Part shown: one piece after another, positions 16,018 to 24,873 of the stretch
Layout of the letters: each line of letters opens with the position of its first letter
Numbering within the stretch: position 1 is the stretch's first letter
Virus record (IMG/VR): IMGVR_UViG_3300009149_000020
Coordinates: 18,827-82,826 of that record
Length of the DNA stretch: 64,000 nucleotides
From: a virus
Strand: one strand, 5' to 3'
Notes under the pieces: model-generated
The model's input: only the letters and a program-made list of their open reading frames with translations
Database searches by the model: none
Told to the model about the DNA's origin: nothing
Program-made: the position numbers and the translations under genes

Positions 16018-16554
16018 ATGGATAACCATCAAGAAGTATGTACTTTAATTGAGAGGAGACTTAATCTATTTGACGAGCTTATGACGGAGAATATTAGCAA
16101 ATTTGTTGAGTTTACTGATACTGTAGAAGTACTTAATAATCTTAGTAAAAAATCAATAAAAGAGTACACTACAAGGATCACTAATGCTACTGATAGAATC
16201 AGTAGCAGATGTTCTAAGGATCCTGTAGTATCAGAAATCGTTAGTATAGCTCTAGGAAATGATGACTTAGGTAAGTCAATGAGAAACGTTTTGATGTGCA
16301 TTATTAATCAAGGATTTAGAAATGATAGTTCTTTAGGGATTTTGGAACTTATAGATAGAGCTTTAAACCATTTGACAGATGAGTACTGTAAATTGATAAT
16401 CAAACAAGTAGAGTTATGTGGTGCAAGAATTTGTACGATATATAGACTTGTGGATCATAAGGATTATGAGCAGTATGAAGGTATTGCGACAAGCGACTTA
16501 ACAATACTGATAAAAGTAGCTAGGATTAATGCACTGGTACCTAAAGTTGAATAG
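16018..16554 (+). CDS. Hypothetical helical protein (178 aa)
   Basis: Predominantly alpha-helical and soluble, not recognised (LIERRLNLFDELMTENISKF near the start). The start ATG follows ATAGGAGGAATGA. No motif supports a function. Confidence 0.5.
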   Translation: MDNHQEVCTLIERRLNLFDELMTENISKFVEFTDTVEVLNNLSKKSIKEYTTRITNATDRISSRCSKDPVVSEIVSIALGNDDLGKSMRNVLMCIINQGFRNDSSLGILELIDRALNHLTDEYCKLIIKQVELCGARICTIYRLVDHKDYEQYEGIATSDLTILIKVARINALVPKVE

Positions 16555-16566
16555 GAGATAAAAATT

Positions 16567-16689
16567 ATGTATTGTAAGAAGAAGTGTCCTCATTTGAAAA
16601 TATCCTTAACTGGTTTTCCTTATTGTATGAAATATGATAATGCAGTTTTACGTCATGATGGAGTTAGAAGCGGAGTCACTTTTATTTAA
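16567..16689 (+). CDS. Small Cys-rich protein (40 aa)
   Basis: Begins MYCKKKCPHLKISLTGFPYC and ends SGVTFI. Three Cys plus one His in the first 20 residues suggest a single zinc knot. It is preceded by TAGGAGATAAAAATT and ends 16 nt before the secreted protein's start. Not recognised. Confidence 0.5.
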   Translation: MYCKKKCPHLKISLTGFPYCMKYDNAVLRHDGVRSGVTFI

Positions 16690-16705
16690 TACAAAGGAGA
16701 ACATT

Positions 16706-19477
16706 ATGAAAAGATTTGCTATTTTATTTCTGTGTTTAGTTCTTGCATTTCCCGTATTTGCAGATAATGGTATTACATGGCTAGGCGTACCGGAAGATTT
16801 TTTAGTAGCTGCCGATTCAGCTGGACAGTCTTCTACAGTTTCTGTTGGTTATCAATTTGACCCGCCATTCTATTCTTCTACAGGCTGGCATATTTCAGTA
16901 TTTACTAATGGTGTACTCAGAACAGGTTTAGAAAAATCAAGTGATTATGGTCATAGTCGAGTGCTTAGTATCAGCGTGACTTATCCTGCTGCAGGGAAAT
17001 CCATTGATAACAGTGTTACTCTCTCAACCTACCCTGAAGGAAGTTTCCCTACCAGCACTTCCACTAAAACATATGATTACACTATCACTACGTTACCCGA
17101 AGAGGAAAATGACACTGATGGCGATGTTGATGCCGATACTGTAAGCACACATCTATATACTGAGGCTAATACTGTATATACATTTGACTGGGATGTAGTT
17201 ATTAATCATGGTACAGATAACTACGATTGGTTTTGTGTATATGTGGATGATACAGACGTTGAAACATTTCGAGAAGCAGGAAGCAACGGAGACGAGGATA
17301 CGCATTCCGGTACTTGGGATTTATTTTTACCTGCGGCGGGTCAGTCGGAAACTCATGTCATTAAGCTTTACGGAGGGAAGTCGGAAGACAGCATTAATGA
17401 CTTACTAGACGACGATGCGTTTACTTTCTCCACTGAAGCTGCTCCTGTAGTTATAACACCTACAACTGTATCTTCTTTCATATTTACTGATGCTATCTAT
17501 CCTTATACATCTGCAGGTAACAGTGTTACAGTATCCTGCACTTTTTCTTATACAAAAGGTAATGATGGTGCTACAAGTTTATTCATTGATGCAAATGGAC
17601 AATCCTATCCATTAGATGCGTCAACGGGTAGCATAACAGTTGACTTAAGTTATCTAGCATCAGATCCTGGAGTAGTAGCGTCATACACAGTGTCATTGAA
17701 TGTAATGGCAGCTACTTCAGTTTTAAAAACATACTCAAGTTCTTTTACACTTACAACAGAAGCAGCTCCTTTGTATAAGACAGTTGAAGAGATTAAAAGC
17801 TATTTATTGTCCATACAAGTAAGCGGCTTTGGTATTTTTGTAGAAGCTCGTCCTCAGTATGACGATGTTGTTTATTTAGCTCCTAAAGCAGTTCCGGGTT
17901 CTTTGTCCACTGTTACATTGTATAATGTAAAAGAAGACGATTTTATTGAAGCATACAAACAACTAGACGCTGAAGGCTTTGATTGCAATATGATGCTAAC
18001 GGATTTAGGTACAGATATTTATATGTATACTGATGCTTACATTCAAGGGCAAAAGGAGATTTTTTACAAAGAACTGCAAAAAACTGCAATTGACTTAGAG
18101 GAAGGGTTAAAAGCATTTTCATTAATTGCTACACTTAGGTGTGGAAATGACGCTCTTGATGCAGCACAGGAGGATACATGTAATGCTTGGTTTGACTCTT
18201 GCTTCTATGTATGGGTTGTGACAAGTACAGCAGCCGGTGTATCTATGACGCCTGTAGTAGGCCTAATGGTAGCTTTTGCAGAATTGCAGGCTTTTGAATT
18301 ACTTGTAGAACGGCCCTTTAATCTTGTAGTTCTTCTTATAGATTCAAGACGTGCTGATGTTTTTATATATGAAACACTTTCTAGTTATATCAAAGGAACA
18401 GATGTTGTATTTGATGCTGATGATAAAGAAGAAGCATTGTACCATCTTAAAACGTTATCAGGTGACGCACTTATGGTCTTGTTAACAGAGTCAGGTATAA
18501 AAGTGCTTCGTTCTATTCCTTTTGTTAGTAAGCTTGAGAATTTTACAGGAAGGATATTTAGCAATGTTGTTAAAAGTAATGCTGCTAAAACAACTTTAAC
18601 AAAACTTGATGACATTGTAAGATGGGTAGGACGAAAGAGTATTTATGCATGGGAAGCAGGACCTAAGCCTTATAGAGATTTTCTTGATTGGATGCTTACA
18701 TGGCAGACTACGAAAACAAAGACATCGTACATGACAAAATATCAAAATATATTTCTAGCTTCTCCTAAAATAAATTCAGCACCTAATATGATATCTTTTG
18801 CTAATCCTGATGATTTTGTTCGTTATATGGATGATATAGTTAAAGCAGGCAATATGGAATTTACAGTTTTTAATGACAAAGTAGCGAAGGGCAGTTTTCT
18901 GGACTCCTTTTTTGGCTCTCTTGCAGAAAAAACTAAAACAGTTTTGCGTGCTACTATTTCAAATAACCCAACTAAAGGATTACATACTACAGCTGATATG
19001 ATGGCTATAATAGATACGCCTACTGGGAAAAGACTTCTTATAATAGAAAATAAGCTTCAACAGAGATTAAGGCAGGCTCTAAATGATGCTATTGTTCAGG
19101 CTACTAGTTACTATAATATAGTAAAGAAAGGCGCACTATCAGGAGATGTTGATGATTTTGCTCCTCTTGTTTTTAAAGACGCCGTAACTAAACAAGTTGA
19201 AGTAACAGCAGAAGAGATTGCTGAATTTGCAGCTAGGGATGCAATTGACTATGTTATTAATGTTGTGGATGACTATGGTAACTTTGTACTTGAGATAATT
19301 CCTACATCTAACCTTGAGGCATTTAGTTCGGGTTTAAGTACATTAGCAGACTTAGCAAACGATTTAAAACTTCGTGCTCCTAAAAGAGTGCCTTCAGTTG
19401 AAGATGTTAAAGCACTTAAAACGCAGTACAATGTTTGTATCGAGCAGCTTAGTTTACTTGCAGAAGATTTGTTATAA
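16706..19477 (+). CDS. Large secreted protein with Ig-like N-terminal region and PD-(D/E)XK nuclease-like C terminus
   Basis: This protein of 923 residues starts at 16706 after AAAGGAGAACATT. Residues 1-19 form a signal peptide (MKRFAILFLCLVLAFPVFA) with an A-x-A-like cleavage site. The next 330 or so residues are Thr/Ser-rich beta material with at least two Ig-like domains separated by acidic or TEAAP linkers. A helical middle region includes a hydrophobic stretch (VWVVTSTAAGVSMTPVVGLM). The C-terminal region has TTADMMAI then LLIIENK, giving Asp764 and Glu781-x-Lys783, followed by a Q-x-x-x-YY helix. This is the arrangement of PD-(D/E)XK nucleases. It therefore resembles a secreted toxin-like nuclease. 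Whether it acts on other cells, on incoming DNA or as a virion part is unknown. Confidence 0.65.
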   Translation: MKRFAILFLCLVLAFPVFADNGITWLGVPEDFLVAADSAGQSSTVSVGYQFDPPFYSSTGWHISVFTNGVLRTGLEKSSDYGHSRVLSISVTYPAAGKSIDNSVTLSTYPEGSFPTSTSTKTYDYTITTLPEEENDTDGDVDADTVSTHLYTEANTVYTFDWDVVINHGTDNYDWFCVYVDDTDVETFREAGSNGDEDTHSGTWDLFLPAAGQSETHVIKLYGGKSEDSINDLLDDDAFTFSTEAAPVVITPTTVSSFIFTDAIYPYTSAGNSVTVSCTFSYTKGNDGATSLFIDANGQSYPLDASTGSITVDLSYLASDPGVVASYTVSLNVMAATSVLKTYSSSFTLTTEAAPLYKTVEEIKSYLLSIQVSGFGIFVEARPQYDDVVYLAPKAVPGSLSTVTLYNVKEDDFIEAYKQLDAEGFDCNMMLTDLGTDIYMYTDAYIQGQKEIFYKELQKTAIDLEEGLKAFSLIATLRCGNDALDAAQEDTCNAWFDSCFYVWVVTSTAAGVSMTPVVGLMVAFAELQAFELLVERPFNLVVLLIDSRRADVFIYETLSSYIKGTDVVFDADDKEEALYHLKTLSGDALMVLLTESGIKVLRSIPFVSKLENFTGRIFSNVVKSNAAKTTLTKLDDIVRWVGRKSIYAWEAGPKPYRDFLDWMLTWQTTKTKTSYMTKYQNIFLASPKINSAPNMISFANPDDFVRYMDDIVKAGNMEFTVFNDKVAKGSFLDSFFGSLAEKTKTVLRATISNNPTKGLHTTADMMAIIDTPTGKRLLIIENKLQQRLRQALNDAIVQATSYYNIVKKGALSGDVDDFAPLVFKDAVTKQVEVTAEEIAEFAARDAIDYVINVVDDYGNFVLEIIPTSNLEAFSSGLSTLADLANDLKLRAPKRVPSVEDVKALKTQYNVCIEQLSLLAEDLL

Positions 19478-19486
19478 GGAGGTGTT

Positions 19487-19783
19487 ATGATGATTAGAAT
19501 ATGCATGACAATAATGCTGGTAGTATTTGCTTGTTGTTTATTTTATGGTTGTGGTGGTGGAGGTGGAGGTAGTGGTAGTGGTAGTGGAACTGGTGTAGTT
19601 ACTACACTTTCACTTTCAAAAAAGAATCCTGAAAAGAATTATATGGCTACACGACTTTCACCAAATGATAATGTTTTTATCATCACAGCACTAGATGCTT
19701 CTATTCCTATGGATTTAGGAGATGACATTCCGTTGCCTATAGGGAATGGAGAATACATTGTAGTAAGTGATAAGCTAGAATGA
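19487..19783 (+). CDS. Putative lipoprotein with poly-Gly/Ser linker
   Basis: This protein of 98 residues has a signal sequence MMIRICMTIMLVVFACCLFY followed by GC, a plausible though non-consensus lipobox (FYGC). Gly6 then (SG) repeats (GGGGGGSGSGSGTG) form a flexible linker to a short soluble domain of about 55 residues. It lies 9 nt after the secreted nuclease-like gene, so the two are probably co-translated. An immunity or anchoring role is possible but unproven. Confidence 0.6.
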   Translation: MMIRICMTIMLVVFACCLFYGCGGGGGGSGSGSGTGVVTTLSLSKKNPEKNYMATRLSPNDNVFIITALDASIPMDLGDDIPLPIGNGEYIVVSDKLE

Positions 19784-19884
19784 ACGAAATTAGTTTAGCA
19801 TCTTTGTTAAATAACTTAGAAAAGACGCGTAGAGGAAGTAGAAAAACCAAAAGAAAGGAGAATACACATGAAGAATCGAACTAA
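19780..19884 (+). CDS. Possible small basic protein (34 aa)
   Basis: The ATG overlaps the lipoprotein stop in an ATGA configuration. The frame begins MNEISLASLLNNLEKTRRGS and is basic at its centre (RKTKRKE). It overlaps the next gene by 17 nt. Without a separate ribosome-binding site it would depend on coupling; coding status is uncertain. Confidence 0.35.
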   Translation: MNEISLASLLNNLEKTRRGSRKTKRKENTHEESN

Positions 19885-20206
19885 TTCCTTAACACCTGCA
19901 CCTTGTCCTGAAGCAACCAAATGTCCCTTCTGTGCTGGAACACATATGCTTATTGATACTATTACTTATACGGATGAAGAGTATGGGGATTCTATACAAT
20001 ATGCTGTATGGTGTGGTAGTTGTGGAACATCCACTTGTGAAACGGAAAACAAAAGCACAGCCATTAGAAATTGGAATATGCGCCTTGAGGATGAATCTGT
20101 GATCAGAAAAATGTTAGAATGGGAAGCTAGTATAGAGAATAAAGATGTAATTGAAAACTATGATAAACTAAAGGAAATCTTAGCGCCCTACAGGGAGAAG
20201 AAATGA
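19868..20206 (+). CDS. Lar-like (restriction alleviation-type) zinc protein
   Basis: This protein of 112 residues contains PCPEATKCPFCAG, a later CGSCG and AIRNWNMR. These match the Lar-type pattern CPFCGG...C..CGA....EEAIAAWNRR found in many phage small proteins. E. coli Rac Lar alleviates type I restriction, but most members with this domain are uncharacterised. Start follows AAAGGAGAATACAC. The domain call is fairly firm; the function is not. Confidence 0.65.
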   Translation: MKNRTNSLTPAPCPEATKCPFCAGTHMLIDTITYTDEEYGDSIQYAVWCGSCGTSTCETENKSTAIRNWNMRLEDESVIRKMLEWEASIENKDVIENYDKLKEILAPYREKK

Positions 20207-20643
20207 TTTTTACAAGTCAGCCAGATGACATTATGGTAGCAAGAGAAAAAGAGATTAATGCTTTTTTAGACAGTTACAATGTAGGCGCAAGGATATTTAT
20301 GAGGTATGATTCCAAAGCTAAATTCCCCTACACAGTCATTATCCATATTAAAAGAGAACGGCTTAGTACAATAATGAGCACACACCCTACTTTTAGAGCA
20401 TTATCATCATATCTTAAAGGATGGGCAAATGCATTAACATGGTGTTATAGAGTTAGACCTGATCTTTGTAGAAGATGTTTGGATCAAACCGCTAATGCTA
20501 AAGTTGATTGCGTAACGCACATACTTGGTACAACAGAAAAGTATATTTCTGAGAATCCTGAATTCAGCCTTGTTGAAAAAGATGTTACAAGAGCGCAAGC
20601 TTATGATTCTATTAGGACTATTTTTAAATTTAAGAAGGCTTAG
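20203..20643 (+). CDS. Hypothetical protein (146 aa)
   Basis: Not recognised. The start overlaps the upstream stop by 4 nt (ATGA). A segment CYRVRPDLCRRCLDQTANAK holds three Cys residues but no full zinc motif. No membrane segment. Confidence 0.5.
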   Translation: MIFTSQPDDIMVAREKEINAFLDSYNVGARIFMRYDSKAKFPYTVIIHIKRERLSTIMSTHPTFRALSSYLKGWANALTWCYRVRPDLCRRCLDQTANAKVDCVTHILGTTEKYISENPEFSLVEKDVTRAQAYDSIRTIFKFKKA

Positions 20644-20654
20644 GGCGGAGACAT

Positions 20655-21224
20655 ATGGAAGAAAAGGGGGCATGGATGAAGGAGCTAAACGAAAGGTTAA
20701 TGACTGCTATTTATGAAGGATCGTCTAAAGCTGTTAAATTTCTTTTAATGTCAGGAGCTGATCCAAATTGTATACTATGGACTGGTTTTGTTACAGATAA
20801 ATTTGTAGTAACATCTGAAAAAGATGGAAAGGCTACTAATTTGAATTTGACTAAAACGTCTGCTTTAATTCTAGCGTGCGAGACTCCTAGTATGTATAAT
20901 GCTAACCAGGATGCTAATTTAAAAATAATAAGATTACTACTTGATGCAGGCGCTGACGTGAACGCTGCGATTATGTATACTGCTTGGGAGGCTCTGCGTA
21001 AGGATACACCGTTATTTGCAGCTATTGATATGGAAGACGTTCCTGCAATAAAGTTATTATTAACTTATAACGCTGATCCTTCTTTAAAAGATGCTGACGA
21101 ACGCGATGCACTTTCTTGTGCCGTTTATTCATGTTCGTCGAACGACGAGCGCAGGTGTGAAATAATTAGAGTTATTGTAAAGGCAGAACTTGCTTGGAAT
21201 GCAGGCAAGGAGAAGGAGAACTAA
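20655..21224 (+). CDS. Ankyrin repeat protein
   Basis: This protein of 189 residues has good ankyrin repeats: AVKFLLMSGADPNCI, IIRLLLDAGADVNAAI, then TPLFAAIDMEDVPAIKLLLT followed by YNADPSLKDADERDALSCAV. It is closest in style to the canonical protein at 7073. The start after GGCGGAGACAT is accepted; an alternative ATG lies at 20676. It overlaps the next ankyrin gene by one base. Confidence 0.8.
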   Translation: MEEKGAWMKELNERLMTAIYEGSSKAVKFLLMSGADPNCILWTGFVTDKFVVTSEKDGKATNLNLTKTSALILACETPSMYNANQDANLKIIRLLLDAGADVNAAIMYTAWEALRKDTPLFAAIDMEDVPAIKLLLTYNADPSLKDADERDALSCAVYSCSSNDERRCEIIRVIVKAELAWNAGKEKEN

Positions 21225-21571
21225 TGACTGAACATGCAGTTAAATGGCTAAGACCTGCCGACTTGGCACCTCTCGATTTTGAATGTTTAAACGCTGTTTT
21301 CAAAAAAGATATTAAGAAAGTTAAGTTCTGCATTATGGCGGGAGCTAACGTTAACGTTGCTGTGTATGGTTGCATATCAGGGTTATTCAGAGCTGTTATC
21401 TGCGGAAACTTTGAGATGGCAAAGCTTTTAGTTGAGGCAGGAGCTGATGTTAACTTCAACCCTACAGGAAAGGAATCTATACTGGATGCTTTAAAGAGTC
21501 GCTCTTTTAGAACAAGAGGGTTGAAAGTTAAACTCAAACATCTTTTAGTGAAAGGAGGTGCTCATGAATGA
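21224..21571 (+). CDS. Short ankyrin repeat protein
   Basis: This protein of 115 residues has about three repeats (IKKVKFCIMAGANVNVAV, NFEMAKLLVEAGADVNFN). It starts at 21224 directly after AAGGAGAAGGAGAAC with TAATG overlap and shares its 3' end with the next gene. Together with 20655 it may be a split or duplicated ankyrin pair. Confidence 0.75.
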   Translation: MTEHAVKWLRPADLAPLDFECLNAVFKKDIKKVKFCIMAGANVNVAVYGCISGLFRAVICGNFEMAKLLVEAGADVNFNPTGKESILDALKSRSFRTRGLKVKLKHLLVKGGAHE

Positions 21572-22457
21572 TATAATAGTGGTCAAAGAAAATCAAGTAC
21601 TTTTTGAGATATTAGCAGGACTTGACTCTACAGAACAATCCCAACTGCTTGGTCATTTGTTTGCCGCTGCTATTACTCCCGGAGCTAGCGGAGATCTACT
21701 TAAACAGTTGAATAAGATAGCATGCTATTTAGATGTGCCTATACTTTTACAGCATGAAGGCTGTGTTGATACTATGTGCAATATAGGAAAGTGGTGTGAT
21801 GCGGAAACAATTGACTGGATTATAAATTTAATACAAGATGATGCATCCCCAGGAGTAGTTCTGCAGCCTAATACGAACTTCAAGAGAAATTCAGCTATAC
21901 ATGTCATATTAAAAGGGATTGCTTCTTATGAAGGGTTTCAAAAACTTAAGAAGTTTTTTAAAGAGCCCAACCATCCGCTTATGTTAGCATTTCTTAAGTT
22001 AGGAGAGGAACTGCTTACACAGCCTCCGTATCGTCGTTATTTTTATCAATTGCTAGTAGAAGAGCCTGAGTTTGCATATGAGTTATGGCAGCTGGTAGGT
22101 TGTGACAAAAAGAAGATTCTTACTGACTACATTATATTTGGTTTTGCAAGAAACAATAAAAAAGCAAAAAAAGGCTTACCGGGTCTACTTAAAACATTCA
22201 AAGTCAACTTTTTAGATCTTCCTATTGCTAAATCTCTTACTGAAATAGAGTGGTATAACATAGGGTATAGAAGTAGCCCTGAAAAGATACGTCAAGTATA
22301 TGTAGCTGCTAAATGCTTTTTAACGCAAGAACAATTTACACACTTTTATTTACAGAAAGGAGGTTTGTGGAAAGAAATAGCAACGCATCATTTTAAAGAA
22401 ACTGCACGAATAGAAAAGATACGTCAACGAGCAAAAGAGCGAAAGAAAGGAGCGTGA
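21564..22457 (+). CDS. Helical solenoid-like hypothetical protein (297 aa)
   Basis: Largely alpha-helical. The repeats do not fit ankyrin consensus, and the C terminus is very basic (RIEKIRQRAKERKKGA). Start at 21564 follows AAAGGAGGTGCTC and overlaps the preceding ankyrin gene by 8 nt, which hints at joint expression. Not recognised. Confidence 0.5.
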   Translation: MNDIIVVKENQVLFEILAGLDSTEQSQLLGHLFAAAITPGASGDLLKQLNKIACYLDVPILLQHEGCVDTMCNIGKWCDAETIDWIINLIQDDASPGVVLQPNTNFKRNSAIHVILKGIASYEGFQKLKKFFKEPNHPLMLAFLKLGEELLTQPPYRRYFYQLLVEEPEFAYELWQLVGCDKKKILTDYIIFGFARNNKKAKKGLPGLLKTFKVNFLDLPIAKSLTEIEWYNIGYRSSPEKIRQVYVAAKCFLTQEQFTHFYLQKGGLWKEIATHHFKETARIEKIRQRAKERKKGA

Positions 22458-22461
22458 CATT

Positions 22462-22917
22462 ATGGAAAATACAAGACATATATTTAGAGTATGGAATACA
22501 AGCACAAATACATGGGAAACAGGTACAATAATGGCAACTAAAAATGGAGAATTAGTATCTTTCTCAGCTAAGGAGCAAAAGATATTAGATCGTAAAATAT
22601 ATATTAGACAGGAGTGTACAGGTCTAAAAGACAAAAATGGTGTATTGATTTTTGAAGGAGACATACTTAGCAAAGATTGTTACATGTGGATGGATGAAGG
22701 CAAACAGAATTATGTTGCAGTAGTTGAGTGGATATATTCATGTTGGCAAGTTGTAGCTGAATGTGTTAATCCAAACAGAAGCGGAATCTCAAGCGGCATT
22801 AATCAACTTTTAAACGAAGATGGATTTGAAGAAGATGAGCATTCAGATTGGGAAGTCATTGGTAACACTTTTGACAATAGTGATTTGCTATTACTAAGAG
22901 AAAAGGAACAGTTATGA
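22462..22917 (+). CDS. YopX-like phage protein
   Basis: This protein of 151 residues matches the YopX pattern: an N-terminal FRVWNTSTNTWE strand, central TGLKDKNGVLIFEGDIL, a later VAVVEW strand and C-terminal DWEVIGNTFDNSDLLL. YopX proteins are common in phages and prophages of Firmicutes and others; their function is unknown. Start follows AAAGGAGCGTGACATT. Confidence 0.75.
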   Translation: MENTRHIFRVWNTSTNTWETGTIMATKNGELVSFSAKEQKILDRKIYIRQECTGLKDKNGVLIFEGDILSKDCYMWMDEGKQNYVAVVEWIYSCWQVVAECVNPNRSGISSGINQLLNEDGFEEDEHSDWEVIGNTFDNSDLLLLREKEQL

Positions 22918-22931
22918 AATAGGAGGAAAGA

Positions 22932-23399
22932 ATGAAGAAGTTTAAAGTATGCGCTGCTAATTCGTCTGCTTGGTGTCTTGTTGACGCAGAGAATGAGACT
23001 AGAGCACAGGAAGTAGCGATGGAGCTAATTGACTGGGAAGGCATTCCTCCAATAGTAGTAGGTTCTGCAGAAGAACTTGACTTATCTTTAACAGTTACTA
23101 TGATTAGTCAGAAGATTGCTTTAGGCAACTTCCCTGCTATAATTAATAAAATGATGAAGGATACAGAATATCGGGATGAGGGTATTGGAGAGTGGTTAGC
23201 GGAGCCAGTAAGGATAAAAATTAAAGAGGTGCTTAAAGAATACTCTCTGCCTTGTTCATTAACCGCGCTTGAAGGTTTGTTATATGACGATGAAGACTTT
23301 CGTGAGGTTGTTGACGAAATTGATACTTCCGCAAGAGAGAGGGTATTGTTTCGTGTAATTCAAGCTGTTATACTCGCAATAGTACAGGACTGCTTATAG
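22932..23399 (+). CDS. Hypothetical protein (155 aa)
   Basis: Not recognised. A short N-terminal strand-helix unit (FKVCAANSSAWCLVDAENET) precedes a helical acidic C-terminal half. Start follows ATAGGAGGAAAGA. Confidence 0.5.
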   Translation: MKKFKVCAANSSAWCLVDAENETRAQEVAMELIDWEGIPPIVVGSAEELDLSLTVTMISQKIALGNFPAIINKMMKDTEYRDEGIGEWLAEPVRIKIKEVLKEYSLPCSLTALEGLLYDDEDFREVVDEIDTSARERVLFRVIQAVILAIVQDCL

Positions 23400-23415
23400 A
23401 ATAAGGAGGAAGATA

Positions 23416-23445
23416 ATGATTGAGATTAAAGGAGAAATAAAATGA
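23416..23445 (+). other. Nine-codon upstream ORF repeating the RtcB start sequence
   Basis: The frame reads MIEIKGEIK and stops with ATGA overlap on the next gene. It has its own AAGGAGGAAGATA. Its first 18 nt are identical to the first 18 nt of the RtcB gene at 25250. It could be a leader peptide for coupling or a duplicated fragment of the RtcB start. Confidence 0.35.
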
Positions 23446-23882
23446 AAATAATTAATGTTAAGGAAACACCTGTTCACATTAAGTGCTCTGATTTTAACGA
23501 AGGTATTAATATCATTCCCTTCACTTATACATGTCCTGCTACCCCGGGTCTTGCTTTTCATGAACAGCCTACGCAGGAGCACGGAGTTGTAATCATAATA
23601 CCTAGCAACGGTGGCTATATGATCATAGCGCGTTGTGTAGACGGAGCTTATGTAAAGTTTGAGGTGATTGGCTACTATACTAGTTTTGGTTATGTCAAGC
23701 AAGAAGCTGATATGACTTATGAGTCGACATCAGGTCCTCAGCTACAAGCTCGACGAGGCACAGACATTGAGCAGGACGGTCATGCACAATTTCTTGAGCA
23801 GATTCCTGAAATGGCTCGTGAAGAAGTTGATCACGTTCTCAAGAATTACAAACTTGGTTATTATAGTATTAAGGAGGACTGA
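23442..23882 (+). CDS. Hypothetical protein (146 aa)
   Basis: Not recognised. Beta-rich N-terminal two-thirds (HGVVIIIPSNGGYMIIARCV) and a helical C terminus. The ATG overlaps the stop of the nine-codon frame upstream and follows AAAGGAGAAATAAA. Confidence 0.5.
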   Translation: MKIINVKETPVHIKCSDFNEGINIIPFTYTCPATPGLAFHEQPTQEHGVVIIIPSNGGYMIIARCVDGAYVKFEVIGYYTSFGYVKQEADMTYESTSGPQLQARRGTDIEQDGHAQFLEQIPEMAREEVDHVLKNYKLGYYSIKED

Positions 23883-24049
23883 TGGATAGTAATAGCATAA
23901 GATTCTACGTACTAGCTGCTCAATCTATATTTGGTATTAAGAAAGCTGAGAAATGGTTAGATGAAACTTCTGACAAGTTAATTAGATCAGTTAAGGATGA
24001 GGAGGAAGCAAAGTCTGCGATATATCGATTATTAGAAGGGTCCGAATAG
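23882..24049 (+). CDS. Hypothetical small protein (55 aa)
   Basis: Begins MDSNSIRFYVLAAQSIFGIK and ends YRLLEGSE. Probably two helices. The ATG overlaps the preceding stop (TGATG) behind TAAGGAGGAC. It sits directly before the repressor gene. Not recognised. Confidence 0.5.
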   Translation: MDSNSIRFYVLAAQSIFGIKKAEKWLDETSDKLIRSVKDEEEAKSAIYRLLEGSE

Positions 24050-24060
24050 GAGGACTAGTT

Positions 24061-24684
24061 ATGAGCTTTAACAAAGAAGGATTTGGGAAGATTCTTCAGG
24101 AAAGATTAACTGCTTTACACCTAACGCAGGCGCAATTAGCATACTTAGTAGGTTGTGGTAAAGACTCAATTTCTAATTATGTAAATGGCAAAGGGTTTCC
24201 AAGACTTGATAGATTGATTAGGATAACTGAGGCGTTAGGGATAACTCTTCCTGACTTTATAGGAAAAGTAAAAGAGCATCCTGAAAACATTGTAACTGTA
24301 CCAATTCTTACAGGCATCCCGAGAGACTTATCTATTGCTAAAGATTGTGTAGAAGCTACTGAAAACCTGTATTTTGCTAGAGGATTTTTTGAAGAGGATA
24401 ATCTTTATGCCTTCACTGTTTCGACAAGTCACATGCACGATCGTCTTTGTGTTGGGTCTTTAGCGGTTGTTGCTGTAAATACTAAACCCCGAACAGGCCA
24501 AATTGCTGCTATAAGATACAAAGGACTATTGATGGTGAGTAGGATAGTATGGAAGGATAAAAAAGATTATGTTTTAGTTCCAACAAACCCTGTTCACGAT
24601 GTGATAGAGGTAGACAGTTCACTAAGAAAGACTTACCCCATAGTTGGAACCGTACTTTTTTCGTATGTTGATTATAGAACATGA
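24061..24684 (+). CDS. CI/LexA-type repressor lacking the self-cleavage dyad
   Basis: This protein of 207 residues has an N-terminal XRE helix-turn-helix at about 12-65 (LTQAQLAYLVGCGKDSISNY) and a C-terminal S24/LexA-like beta domain. Where S24 proteins have GDSM, this sequence has STSHM, so the residue before Met is His rather than Ser. Where the catalytic Lys is expected, it reads LMVSRIVW, with Ser. Both dyad positions thus appear substituted, suggesting a repressor that RecA does not cleave. A repressor in a replication-proficient large phage may control early genes or superinfection immunity; that is inference. Start follows TAGGAGGACTAGTT. Confidence 0.75.
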   Translation: MSFNKEGFGKILQERLTALHLTQAQLAYLVGCGKDSISNYVNGKGFPRLDRLIRITEALGITLPDFIGKVKEHPENIVTVPILTGIPRDLSIAKDCVEATENLYFARGFFEEDNLYAFTVSTSHMHDRLCVGSLAVVAVNTKPRTGQIAAIRYKGLLMVSRIVWKDKKDYVLVPTNPVHDVIEVDSSLRKTYPIVGTVLFSYVDYRT

Positions 24685-24725
24685 AAGGTATGCTTTGGTG
24701 AAGATAAGAAGATGAAGGAGAAAAA

Positions 24726-24863
24726 ATGATTGAAGAACTATTACTCACGAAAGAGGGCGGTGTCTTGCTGTATGAAGGTTTGAAATTAATTGCAGAGTCA
24801 TTAGGATCAATTAGCACATCAATAATAGTAGCTGCTTTAATTAGGGCATTTTTTAATAAATAA
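24726..24863 (+). CDS. Small hydrophobic protein (45 aa)
   Basis: Begins MIEELLLTKEGGVLLYEGLK and contains a hydrophobic helix (SISTSIIVAALIRAFF). Probably membrane-associated. Preceded by AAGGAGAAAAA. Not recognised. Confidence 0.45.
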   Translation: MIEELLLTKEGGVLLYEGLKLIAESLGSISTSIIVAALIRAFFNK

Positions 24864-24873
24864 GGAGGACTAG

